Assembly (NCBI GenBank): GCA_947492175.1
Contig: CANLMQ010000013.1
Coordinates: 1 to 64,000, forward strand
Source of the DNA: an uncultured Draconibacterium sp.
GTDB lineage: Bacteria > Bacteroidota > Bacteroidia > Bacteroidales > Prolixibacteraceae
Length of the DNA stretch: 64,000 bases
Reading direction: 5' to 3'
Made by a program: the position numbers and the translations under genes. The notes beneath the pieces were generated by a model, which saw nothing but the letters and a program-made list of their open reading frames with translations, did no database searches and was not told the DNA's origin. Positions 41,719-50,698 of this stretch are shown here, in pieces. How positions within the stretch are numbered: position 1 is the stretch's first letter; each line of letters starts with the position of its first letter.

Positions 41719-44145
41719 TTATTTTACATTAAACATCCGGGTTCCATAACAAACCTTCCCATCACTGGTTATGCCCTCAACAACAATCCGATAGCGTCCG
41801 GTTTTATCAGATGTAAAAAAACCGATGTCTGCATTTCCTGAATCCACATATACTTCCGGATTCCAGTACAGTGTAAGTCTTCCGTCGGGCTCTTCGGCAT
41901 CGAAGGTTTCACTGGTATATTCAGGAGCATAAAATTCCCGGTAAGCTGCAAATCCAATTATTGTTGTTTGTATAGATCCTTTCTCAAAAACTTTCTCTTT
42001 CTGAAATGGGGTTCCTTTCTTTGTATAAATGGCTATAACTCCGTTTGCCCCTCTTGATCCAAATATCGATAAGTTTGCCCCCGATTTTAGCACATCAACA
42101 CTGCTTATTTCGCTCATATTGTACGATATTGCCATATCGAATCCATCCTTTCCCTCGAAATACATTCCGTCTATCAGGAATAATGGTCCGCTACCTCCAC
42201 TAAAACTCGCCGGTCCTCCTCTTAATGTAATTGAACTTTCAGTAAGACTCACTCCTGCCACATTACTGGCAATGTATTCGAGTATATTACTAAAACTCTG
42301 ATCCTGCTCACTTATGTCCAGAGTCTTGTCCGGATCTCCGTATAACTTAGCAACTTCCTCTTTTCTCTCAGCTTGTTTCTGACCAATTATATCCACATTT
42401 CCAAGCATAATGGTTTCATAATCGGGATAGAATGCTCTTTTATCAGCCTCAATCGCATATTTCTGTCTGTATAATCCGTTTGGAACATCTAACATGTTTT
42501 CAAGACTGTTAATCCAATTTAAGTCTGTGTATGGTTTTTCATGATCTGCCATGTCTAAGAAAAGCTCTCCGGCATTTTTCCTTCTCTTATTTTTAGACTG
42601 TACCAGAATTTTGGCACTATCGCAAAAATAGAGGTTCTCAAAAGCAAACCTACCTGCACTATCTGTTGCCTGACTATGAAAATTAACATCGTTTTTCGTA
42701 TAAACTTGCATTATCACTGTAGCGTTTGGTACCGGTTCGTTTTTAAAAACCCGCTTGTTATGACCTTTAATTGTTATTCCTGCTGTAAACTTTCGGTCTT
42801 CCTTTCGCATTGCTGTTGTATCGTTCCAGATATAATTGCTCCAGCCATGCGTTAACATTAGTAAATCCATGTTTATACGTGATCTGACTCCCATTTCATC
42901 GTTAAAATATCCTAGCGAATTTTCGTTAAAATTATGAAGCTCAGAATCAAGCATAGCCCAGCTTAATATATTCATATCAGACTTACTCAGCGAATTTTCA
43001 TCTACCACTGCAACTGATAAATTTGAATAATTATTTTCTGTAGAACTTAAACTGTCGTTTAACACAAGCATAACCTTCTCGCGTGTTCCATATTCCTTCT
43101 GCACATTATTTATCCGAATTTTATTTACTTCCACCCTATTTGAAAATACCAGACGCTCCGATAAGGGTTTAAAGTCAGCATTTAGAAAAAGCAGACGATT
43201 AATACCAGACTGTAAAACATTTGCATCAATTTCTGCCAAGGCAAACCCTTCCTTTGTTTTCAGTTCGTGATAAAAAATTAGATTTCCCCTGTGCATGCAA
43301 GCCAGATAAAAAGCACTGCTATCGGTTCGATCTGTTTTTGAAATTACTTCCACCGCTAATTTTTCTTCGTTGTAACCGGATATCTGTATTTTACTTCCGT
43401 TTTTACGTATCCTGGTAATCTCTTGAGAGAACACCATTTGATCCTTTACTTTACCAAAGTATCTTTTCCCATTTTTAGGAACCAATAGAAATTTACCTTT
43501 CCCGTTATGAATAGTAACTGTTTTTAATACTTCATTTCCCAACTCATCTACCACACTCAGTTCGCCATTTATAGCCTGTCCTTTTTCGTTAAGCATTTTA
43601 AATGCTACCACGTTGGGCTCATCAGTTAATAAAAAACCACCTTCAGGAAGAAATACAACCTCGGCAACCTTGGATTTGGCCTCCTGCATTCTCTGTTCAA
43701 ATCCTGCAAAATTCTTTACTTTGGTAAAAGTCAGCTTTTTATAAAAAATGCCCTTATCTCCCAAGCGAACAGAATAATCTGTATAGGCCCTGATTAAATA
43801 TTGACCGGGAACAACATCTTTCGGAACAATGAAGCTACCTGCCGCCAGTCCGTCAGTGAGTAAATACATTTTTGATAAGACGATATTACCTTCTTTATCC
43901 ATTATATCAAGATACACATTCTGTGATCCTGCCATTCGCTGGTGCGATACTCCGTCTATCATATAAGCTTTAAACCAAACATCCTCATTTTGAAAGTAAA
44001 AATCACGATCGAAATGTAAATAAAGCTTGGTTAAAGGAAGCACTTTATTCTCATCAGTCAATTCTTTTACTGTTTGTGCATTTATTACAAAAGAGACGAA
44101 TAACATTAACAGAATTATCAATCCGGAACTTTGACGTACTTTCAT
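41719..44145 (-). CDS. large exported MG2/carboxypeptidase-regulatory/TonB-plug protein
   Basis: An 808-residue exported protein (signal peptide ending ...FVINAQ). The N-terminal part (PLTKLYLHFDRDFYFQNEDV, about 37-56) is an MG2-type alpha-2-macroglobulin-like domain. A carboxypeptidase-regulatory-like beta domain follows in the middle (about 455-530), and a TonB-dependent-receptor plug domain lies near residues 625-735 (NVAGVSL, LFLIDGMYF, ISSVDVLKSG, GANGVIAIYTKKG). There is no thioester motif and no receptor barrel. The family is common in Bacteroidota, with unknown function at the cell surface. It is convergent with the plug-tailed serpin. Confidence 0.82.
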   Translation of the reverse strand: MKVRQSSGLIILLMLFVSFVINAQTVKELTDENKVLPLTKLYLHFDRDFYFQNEDVWFKAYMIDGVSHQRMAGSQNVYLDIMDKEGNIVLSKMYLLTDGLAAGSFIVPKDVVPGQYLIRAYTDYSVRLGDKGIFYKKLTFTKVKNFAGFEQRMQEAKSKVAEVVFLPEGGFLLTDEPNVVAFKMLNEKGQAINGELSVVDELGNEVLKTVTIHNGKGKFLLVPKNGKRYFGKVKDQMVFSQEITRIRKNGSKIQISGYNEEKLAVEVISKTDRTDSSAFYLACMHRGNLIFYHELKTKEGFALAEIDANVLQSGINRLLFLNADFKPLSERLVFSNRVEVNKIRINNVQKEYGTREKVMLVLNDSLSSTENNYSNLSVAVVDENSLSKSDMNILSWAMLDSELHNFNENSLGYFNDEMGVRSRINMDLLMLTHGWSNYIWNDTTAMRKEDRKFTAGITIKGHNKRVFKNEPVPNATVIMQVYTKNDVNFHSQATDSAGRFAFENLYFCDSAKILVQSKNKRRKNAGELFLDMADHEKPYTDLNWINSLENMLDVPNGLYRQKYAIEADKRAFYPDYETIMLGNVDIIGQKQAERKEEVAKLYGDPDKTLDISEQDQSFSNILEYIASNVAGVSLTESSITLRGGPASFSGGSGPLFLIDGMYFEGKDGFDMAISYNMSEISSVDVLKSGANLSIFGSRGANGVIAIYTKKGTPFQKEKVFEKGSIQTTIIGFAAYREFYAPEYTSETFDAEEPDGRLTLYWNPEVYVDSGNADIGFFTSDKTGRYRIVVEGITSDGKVCYGTRMFNVK

Positions 44146-44404
44146 TTGGTAGTTTTATTGATTCATTTGCGTTTGCTATTTAACTTAAACAAGTCTAACA
44201 ATTGTTTTTGAAAAGACTGAACTATTCCTTAAAAAAGAGATGCCTTAAGACAAAAAATTATTCTCTCTCCTAACTCAATTGAACATAAATGCACTTCTCT
44301 TAGCAAGAATCATACCGATATTAAGAGCACAATTTTTACGTTAACACTTAAATAATTAGGAAACAATGCTGCCACAAAAAAACTATTAAGTTGATTCCTT
44401 ATAC
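44146..44404. other. intergenic region
   Basis: AT-rich, without a credible reading frame. It must contain the promoter of the MG2/plug gene, but no full consensus match was seen; the aspS terminator lies at its distal end. Confidence 0.5.
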
Positions 44405-44427
44405 AAAAAAAGGAGCCCGAAAGCTCC
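44405..44427 (-). terminator. intrinsic terminator of aspS
   Basis: On the minus strand GGAGC (44427-44423), loop, GCTCC (44416-44412), followed by seven T. Confidence 0.78.
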
Positions 44428-44485
44428 CTCTAATATTTTTACTCTCGCCGGTTGTAAACTCCCGGAAAGGTTGTATTCTCTAATT

Positions 44486-46243
44486 TTATTCCTTTTCCTT
44501 CAAACTCAAAGCAAGATTCAACTCATCCAGTTGTGCCTGTGCCACCGGCGATGGTGAGTCGATCATCACATCGCGCCCTGAGTTATTTTTTGGGAAAGCA
44601 ATTACATCGCGGATGGTATCCAAACCTGCAAACAACGAAACCAATCGGTCGAAGCCAAAAGCAATACCGGCATGCGGTGGCGCACCGTATTTAAAGGCAT
44701 TCATAAGGAAGCCAAACTGTGCTTTAGCCTCTTCGTCGGTAAATCCAAGTAGTTTAAACATCTTTGCCTGCAACTCCGAATCAAAAATACGAACCGAACC
44801 TCCACCAATTTCAACACCGTTAATAACAAGATCGTAGGCATTGGCACGCACTTTTCCCGGGTCGGTATCCATTAATGCAATATCCTCTGGTTTTGGAGCA
44901 GTAAACGGGTGGTGCATTGCGTGATAACGTTGTGTTTCTTCGTCCCATTCCAAAAGCGGAAAATCAACTACCCATAATGGTTTGAAAGTATTCTTATCCA
45001 ACAGATTAAGCTGTTTAGCCATTTCCAAACGAAGATCACCCAAGGCACCCTGCATTTCATCTTTATCGCCTGATAATACAAGGATCAGGTCTCCTGCTTC
45101 AGCACCTGTTTTTTCAGCCCACATTTTTAAATCATCCTGAGAGTAGAATTTATCTACCGACGATTTAAACGAACCATCTTCGTTACATTTTACATACACC
45201 AAACCTTTGGCACCGATTTGCGGACGCTGTACCCACTTAGTTAGTCCATCCAACTGTTTACGCGTATACGAACCACAACCTTTGGCACAAATAGCACCAA
45301 TGTATTCTGCCGAATCGAAAACAACGAAATTATTACCTTTAACCGTCTCAGTAATATCGTTAATTAACATTTCAAAACGTGTGTCGGGTTTATCCGATCC
45401 GTATTTTTCAATGGCCTCAGAATAAGGCATCCACGGAAAATCTTCCACCTCTACATTCAAAGTTTCTTTAAACATGTGCCTGGTTAATCCTTCAAACATA
45501 TCGAGCACATCTTTTTGCTCCACAAACGACATTTCGCAGTCGATTTGCGTAAACTCTGGCTGACGGTCGGCACGTAAATCCTCGTCGCGGAAACATTTTA
45601 CAATCTGGTAATAACGGTCGAAACCAGCCACCATAAGCAGCTGTTTAAACGTTTGCGGCGACTGTGGCAATGCATAAAACTCGCCTTCATTCATACGCGA
45701 AGGAACGATAAAATCGCGGGCACCTTCCGGTGTTGATTTTATTAGAACAGGCGTTTCTGTTTCAATAAAATCTTGTGCGTTTAAGTAGTTGCGAACCGCG
45801 TGCGCCATTTTCGAACGAAGCACAAGGTTATCGCGAACCACATTCCGGCGTAAATCGAGGTAACGGTATTTCATTCGCAAGTCATCGCCACCATCGGTAT
45901 CATCCTGAATCGTAAACGGCGGAACTTCCGAAGAGCTTAAAACTTTAATTTCCGACAAAGCGATTTCAATATCACCGGTTGCTATATTTTTATTTTTACT
46001 CTGACGTTCGCGAACTGTTCCTGTTGCCTGAATTACATATTCTCTGCCTAGTTCTTCCAATTGTTTCGAAACCGATTCATCGGTATTTTCATCCACCACC
46101 AATTGTGTAATTCCGTAACGGTCGCGTAAATCAATAAATGACATAGCTCCCAAATCGCGGATACGTTGTACCCATCCGGCAAGAGTTACTTCAGTATTAT
46201 TGTTTTCAATGCGTAATTCGCCACATGTATGAGTTCTGTACAT
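44486..46243 (-). CDS. aspS: aspartyl-tRNA synthetase
   Basis: Class II synthetase charging tRNA-Asp; 585 residues, the normal bacterial size. Order: OB-fold anticodon-binding domain (TLAGWVQRIRDLGAMSFIDLR, about 20-40), motif 1 region, motif 2 (YQIVKCFRDEDLRADRQPEF), the bacterial GAD insertion domain and motif 3 (GIAFGFDRLVSLFAG) close to the C-terminus. The start is the ATG at 46243, which gives the conserved MYRTHTCGEL; the frame stays open upstream, but that stretch is only the reverse complement of tadA. It is divergent from tadA and monocistronic. Confidence 0.95.
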   Translation of the reverse strand: MYRTHTCGELRIENNNTEVTLAGWVQRIRDLGAMSFIDLRDRYGITQLVVDENTDESVSKQLEELGREYVIQATGTVRERQSKNKNIATGDIEIALSEIKVLSSSEVPPFTIQDDTDGGDDLRMKYRYLDLRRNVVRDNLVLRSKMAHAVRNYLNAQDFIETETPVLIKSTPEGARDFIVPSRMNEGEFYALPQSPQTFKQLLMVAGFDRYYQIVKCFRDEDLRADRQPEFTQIDCEMSFVEQKDVLDMFEGLTRHMFKETLNVEVEDFPWMPYSEAIEKYGSDKPDTRFEMLINDITETVKGNNFVVFDSAEYIGAICAKGCGSYTRKQLDGLTKWVQRPQIGAKGLVYVKCNEDGSFKSSVDKFYSQDDLKMWAEKTGAEAGDLILVLSGDKDEMQGALGDLRLEMAKQLNLLDKNTFKPLWVVDFPLLEWDEETQRYHAMHHPFTAPKPEDIALMDTDPGKVRANAYDLVINGVEIGGGSVRIFDSELQAKMFKLLGFTDEEAKAQFGFLMNAFKYGAPPHAGIAFGFDRLVSLFAGLDTIRDVIAFPKNNSGRDVMIDSPSPVAQAQLDELNLALSLKEKE

Positions 46244-46418
46244 GATTATCTTTCTTTTAATTTGGTTGCGAAAATAACGATATTTTGGCAATTTTATCCG
46301 ACATTTAGCAGCTTTTACACAAGTTGATAAAGAATAAAAACACAACCGATTAAGATCGAAAAGTATTATGGTGAGAAAAAATCCGGTTGATGTGTATTGA
46401 ACAGTAACAAATATTAAA

Positions 46419-46862
46419 ATGATAGAACCGTTTAACGACGAATATTTTATGAAGAAGGCCTTTGCAGAAGCATTGCAGGCTTTTGAAGAAGGAGAAATTC
46501 CGGTAGGTGCAGTGGTGGTTTCGAACGGAAAAATAATTGCACGTGCACACAACTTAACCGAAACCTTAAACGATGTAACTGCACATGCCGAAATGCAGGC
46601 TATTACAGCAGCTGCCAACTTGTTGGGAGGGAAATACCTTAACGACTGTACTTTATATGTAACACTGGAACCGTGTGTAATGTGTGCAGGAGCGCTGGGC
46701 TGGGCACAAATTGGAAAAATTATATATGGTGCTTCCGACGAAAAACGTGGGTTTAAAAAGTTTGCCGCAAAAGCCATTCACCCCAAAACCGAAGTAATTA
46801 ACGGAATTATGGAAACCGAATGCAGCGAATTAATGCAAGAATTTTTTAGAACCAAACGATAA
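46419..46862 (+). CDS. tadA: tRNA-specific adenosine deaminase
   Basis: Zinc-dependent deaminase that converts A34 to inosine in the anticodon of tRNA-Arg(ACG). HAE (56-58) supplies the zinc His and catalytic Glu, and PCVMC (85-89) the two zinc Cys. GEIPVGAVVV and the final ECSELMQEFFRTKR helix are typical of TadA and distinguish it from cytidine or guanine deaminases. The protein is 147 residues and cytoplasmic. A hairpin terminator follows. Confidence 0.93.
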   Translation: MIEPFNDEYFMKKAFAEALQAFEEGEIPVGAVVVSNGKIIARAHNLTETLNDVTAHAEMQAITAAANLLGGKYLNDCTLYVTLEPCVMCAGALGWAQIGKIIYGASDEKRGFKKFAAKAIHPKTEVINGIMETECSELMQEFFRTKR

Positions 46863-46869
46863 AGAATTA

Positions 46870-46899
46870 GTTCCCCTCCGTCAGGAGGAGAACTTTTTA
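46870..46899 (+). terminator. hairpin terminator after tadA
   Basis: GTTC and CCTCC (46870-46879) pair with GGAGG and GAAC (46884-46893) around one mismatch, followed by five T. The sequence shares AGTTCC...TCCGTCA with the palindrome at 53191-53213. Confidence 0.65.
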
Positions 46900-46909
46900 T
46901 ATTGATTCG

Positions 46910-49492
46910 TTACTTCACGTCCATGCTCAAACTTCCTTTTCCTGCAGCATCAAAAGCTTTTATTTTCACTTTCCCCGAAACCAAAACAGGCTCTTTGTAA
47001 ATTGCAGCATTCCCGCCCGGTTCGGTTCCATCGGTTGTATAGCGGATAACCAATCCCGGATATGCAGAATTGGCGAACAACTTGCCATCAACAATCGTTC
47101 CTCCGGGTGTAGGAACACGGTAATTGTAACCACCAAAAATTGTTTTTAACCGTGGAAGTTCCTGTTTTGCCAGTGTGTTTGCAAACACATTCCAACCTTT
47201 ATCCCAACTTAACTCACGTTTTTCTTTGTTTTCAATATTCTCCCATTCGCGTTCCGATGCCCAGGCTGTTTCGGCAAATCCCATCAACTTAGGTAAAATA
47301 TGCGGCATAAGCGCATCTTCACCTGTCATTATGGTTTCAGCCCAAAGCTGTGCTTCAACACCAATTATATTTTTTCTGGCCTCCGGTTTTAAACGTTCCA
47401 AACCTGCATATTCTTTTCCCATATCAATTTCAGCTCCCATCGCAGTGTGGGTTGTTGTTTTAAACAAATCGAAGGGTGCCACCTGCCATGCGTCGCGTGT
47501 ATTGCCAAAACCACCCCAGTATAAACCGGGTTCGCGCGGATCTTTGTTATAAGCCATGTCGAAATAAAAGCTGGAAACATTGCACATTATTACCGGATAT
47601 CCGGCATTTACCAAACGATAATTTAAATCGGTATAAACTCCCAAGTTATTCCAAACGTATGGGTAAACATTCTTCCCAACAAAATCAGGATTCGGATTAA
47701 ACCGTCCATTCTCATCCTTTAGCAATCCAACTTCTTCCCAACCTGCTATTTTCAGATTTTTACGGTTCAAAATCTCAACGATCTTTTTTGTACCATAAGC
47801 CTGCAGGTTACGTGGATCCTTGTATTCCGGGAACTTTTTCATCAGCTCTGCACACATTGGCGATTCGCTCCATGATCCTTCGGGAACTTCATCTCCTCCC
47901 GTATGCAGGTACTCAAGTTGTACACCGGCTTCGTTATATATTTCAATAATATCGTCAATTACTGTTTCATAAAATTTATAGGTTGAAGGACGTGCTACAT
48001 TTACAATATTATCGGTGTACCATTGTGCCGATAAATACTTTGAAGTTTCTTCCGGATCTATTAAACGAAACTCGTTGGCTTTTTCTTCATCGCCCAAAGC
48101 CATGTACTTTTCGTAACGTGCTTCCATTGCTTTTATGGCAGCACGCGAGTGACCCGGAAATCCAATTTCGGGAATTATATTAATATGACGTGCTTTTGCA
48201 TATTGAAGAAGATCAATAAACTCGGCGCGGGTATAAAAACCACTCCCATAGCTTCCTTCGGCATAAGCTACAGGACCTGAACCATACGACGGATGAAGCG
48301 CATTTGCTTCTTTAGAAGTATGCCCGCGATGACTTCCAACTTCTGTTAATTCAGGTAATTCTTCAATTTCAACCCGCCAACCTTCGTCTTCTGTAATGTA
48401 AAAAAGTAAGTTATTTACTTTATAAAACGAAAGAATATCAATTACCTTTTTTACGGTTTCTTTTGTTTGGAAATTTCGGGCTACATCCAGGTGCATTCCC
48501 CGGTATTCAAAACGCGGAGCATCTTTTATTACAACCTCGTCTAATGCAACCTGCACTTCTTTTCCCAAAAACAAATCAACAGGGAGCATGGCTATCAAAC
48601 TTTGTATGCCATAAAAAACTCCTGCTGCATCGTTACCTTTTATTTCAATTGATTTGTTGCTTTTAATTTCGAGTTGATAGGCTTCTTTTGATTTCCCATT
48701 TACAGAAACATTACCAAATGCGAGAAAAACACTGTTTGGCTTTGGTTTGGTGGCTTCTTTAATGGTAAAGCTGGTGTTAAAAGTTGTATTTAAAAAATCT
48801 TTCAGAAACCGAATCTCATTTTCCAATCCTTTTTCATAGAGCAATTCAACCTGTTCGTCAAAAATCACCTTCCTTCCAGTTGATTTATAACTCACCGGAC
48901 TGGGAATAATTGGCAGTAATTCTGATTCTTTAAGTTCAGATAAATTCTTATTTGCTTCGTACTGCCATTCAGCAGTCGGAATTGGCTCTGCATCATTTTT
49001 ATGACGGTTCACATGTTCGGGCAATGTAAAAGGTAATATTGTATAATCGGCTACTGCAACAACGGCAGTTTCCTTTCCTTTTTTATCGTAAAAAACAAAA
49101 TACGGCCCAACCGCAGCATCCGATTCTTTAATATACCAGGCATCGCTTTCGTATTCAATTTCTTTTGTTTCGCCGGGTTTTAATAAAAATCCTTCGGTTG
49201 GAATTAACTTGTACCAGTCGCCGCTAATGTGTTCAACTTTGGTATTCTGACTGGAACTTAATGGTTTTCGCGGGGCCTGGTTATAAAAAAGTGCCCAGTT
49301 GTTTTCATTAAAAGTAAACTCACTGTTATTCTGAATTATAAATTTTGCTTTTACCCGAGGTGTTTCAGAATAATTATTACTTACTATTTCCCACGACAAT
49401 TTCAGATCATCTGCGACAGGGATATGGGTCGTACAACTTTCAAGCATAAGCATAAAAATTAAACTGAATATTAAAACAAGATCTTTCTTCAT
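46910..49492 (-). CDS. beta-N-acetylhexosaminidase lipoprotein (GH20)
   Basis: Removes terminal beta-linked GlcNAc/GalNAc by substrate-assisted catalysis. The ATG at 49492 gives a lipoprotein signal (LESC, Cys20). Domains: an N-terminal CHB_HEX-type beta domain (about 30-155), the GH20b domain (195-325), the TIM barrel (328 to about 760) with catalytic Asp534-Glu535 in HTGGDE, and a C-terminal beta domain (about 790-860). The total is 860 residues, surface or periplasmic. It is divergent, by about 90 bases, from a NagX-like membrane acetyltransferase, suggesting joint handling of amino sugars from chitin, peptidoglycan or glycans. Confidence 0.92.
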   Translation of the reverse strand: MKKDLVLIFSLIFMLMLESCTTHIPVADDLKLSWEIVSNNYSETPRVKAKFIIQNNSEFTFNENNWALFYNQAPRKPLSSSQNTKVEHISGDWYKLIPTEGFLLKPGETKEIEYESDAWYIKESDAAVGPYFVFYDKKGKETAVVAVADYTILPFTLPEHVNRHKNDAEPIPTAEWQYEANKNLSELKESELLPIIPSPVSYKSTGRKVIFDEQVELLYEKGLENEIRFLKDFLNTTFNTSFTIKEATKPKPNSVFLAFGNVSVNGKSKEAYQLEIKSNKSIEIKGNDAAGVFYGIQSLIAMLPVDLFLGKEVQVALDEVVIKDAPRFEYRGMHLDVARNFQTKETVKKVIDILSFYKVNNLLFYITEDEGWRVEIEELPELTEVGSHRGHTSKEANALHPSYGSGPVAYAEGSYGSGFYTRAEFIDLLQYAKARHINIIPEIGFPGHSRAAIKAMEARYEKYMALGDEEKANEFRLIDPEETSKYLSAQWYTDNIVNVARPSTYKFYETVIDDIIEIYNEAGVQLEYLHTGGDEVPEGSWSESPMCAELMKKFPEYKDPRNLQAYGTKKIVEILNRKNLKIAGWEEVGLLKDENGRFNPNPDFVGKNVYPYVWNNLGVYTDLNYRLVNAGYPVIMCNVSSFYFDMAYNKDPREPGLYWGGFGNTRDAWQVAPFDLFKTTTHTAMGAEIDMGKEYAGLERLKPEARKNIIGVEAQLWAETIMTGEDALMPHILPKLMGFAETAWASEREWENIENKEKRELSWDKGWNVFANTLAKQELPRLKTIFGGYNYRVPTPGGTIVDGKLFANSAYPGLVIRYTTDGTEPGGNAAIYKEPVLVSGKVKIKAFDAAGKGSLSMDVK

Positions 49493-49581
49493 AACGGATT
49501 TTTTGTATATGTTTAACATCCTAAATTTTTAAAGAAGAACTCAAATATATCGAAATATATTTTTGAATCAAATGACCTAAA

Positions 49582-50676
49582 ATGACAGAATTTAAACGTT
49601 TAATTTCATTAGATGCATTTCGTGGATTTACCATTGCTGCTATGATAATGGTAAATAATCCCGGAAGCTGGAGTTATATATATCCTCCCTTAAGACATGC
49701 CAGCTGGAATGGACTGACTCCCACCGATTTAATTTTCCCGTTTTTTGTATTTATTGTTGGAGTATCAATTGCGCTCGCCTATACAAAACGATTGAATGCG
49801 GGTGTTTCAAAAGGCCCGATGTATAAAAAGATTATTATTCGTTCTGCAAAAATATTTGCTGTTGGCATTTTGCTCTGGTTGTTTCCAAAATTCAATTTTG
49901 AACACATCCGGATTGCCGGGGTTTTACAACGAATTGCAATTGTGTTTTTAGTTTCTGCCTTATTGTTTTTGAATTCGAAATGGAAAACTCAAGCCATTGT
50001 TACCGGTGTTTTATTGGTCGGATACTGGTTGGCAATGTGTTTCATTCCCACTCCCGGCCACGGGAAAGTTATGCTGGAACCCGGATTGAACTTAGCAGCC
50101 TGGATTGACAGCAAATATTTGCCTGGCTATTTATGGGAAAAAACCTGGGACCCTGAAGGCTTGCTAAGCACCTTACCGGCTATTGCTACCGGCATATCTG
50201 GAATGCTGGCCGGACACCTGATTTTAAGCAAAATGCAACAGGAACGAAAAGTAATTTACCTGTTCTCAATGTCGTTTTTTGCCTTTATTATTGGTTTTAT
50301 GTGGAGCTACATTTTCCCGCTTAATAAAAACATTTGGACCAGTTCATTTGTGATGGTAACTTCAGGTTTGGCTGGAATGCTGCTTGCCGTTAGCATCTTT
50401 TTTGTTGATATGCTGGGACGAACCCGTTTTACCAAACCCGGAATTATTTTTGGTTCGAATGCCATTGCCGTTTATGTATTGGCAAGTGTTTGGCGCTTGC
50501 CTTTTTATGTGTTTAAAATAGGTGGCGAAAGTTTAAATACTCACTGGCTCAATATGTTTGAGAACCTTGGTTGGAGTATGAAGTTTGGAAGCTTCCTGTA
50601 TGCGGCACTATTTATCTGCTTCAATTTTATTCCGGCATGGATACTTTATAAAAAGAAGATATTTATAAAACTATAA
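49582..50676 (+). CDS. NagX/HGSNAT-like membrane acyltransferase (DUF5009 type)
   Basis: A 364-residue membrane protein with about 10 helices. The N-terminal RLISLDAFRGFTIAAMIMVN and TPTDLIFPFFVFIVGVSIAL are characteristic of the family containing bacterial NagX and the human heparan-alpha-glucosaminide N-acetyltransferase, which moves acetyl groups across a membrane to a glucosamine acceptor. Whether this protein acetylates amino sugars or only transports them is not settled. Divergence from the hexosaminidase supports an amino-sugar link. It is convergent with aroA (22-base gap). Confidence 0.8.
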   Translation: MTEFKRLISLDAFRGFTIAAMIMVNNPGSWSYIYPPLRHASWNGLTPTDLIFPFFVFIVGVSIALAYTKRLNAGVSKGPMYKKIIIRSAKIFAVGILLWLFPKFNFEHIRIAGVLQRIAIVFLVSALLFLNSKWKTQAIVTGVLLVGYWLAMCFIPTPGHGKVMLEPGLNLAAWIDSKYLPGYLWEKTWDPEGLLSTLPAIATGISGMLAGHLILSKMQQERKVIYLFSMSFFAFIIGFMWSYIFPLNKNIWTSSFVMVTSGLAGMLLAVSIFFVDMLGRTRFTKPGIIFGSNAIAVYVLASVWRLPFYVFKIGGESLNTHWLNMFENLGWSMKFGSFLYAALFICFNFIPAWILYKKKIFIKL

Positions 50677-50698
50677 ATAGAGATTGGTTGATACTCAT

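Noticed and set aside
41719..44145. Alpha-2-macroglobulin protease trap
   Set aside because: Only an MG2-type N-terminal domain is seen; the protein is far too short and lacks the thioester motif and bait region.
44486..46777. Aspartyl-tRNA synthetase reading frame open for 178 codons upstream of the conserved start
   Set aside because: The extension is the reverse complement of tadA plus intergenic DNA, has no similarity to a synthetase extension, and the conserved MYRTHTCGEL starts at 46243.
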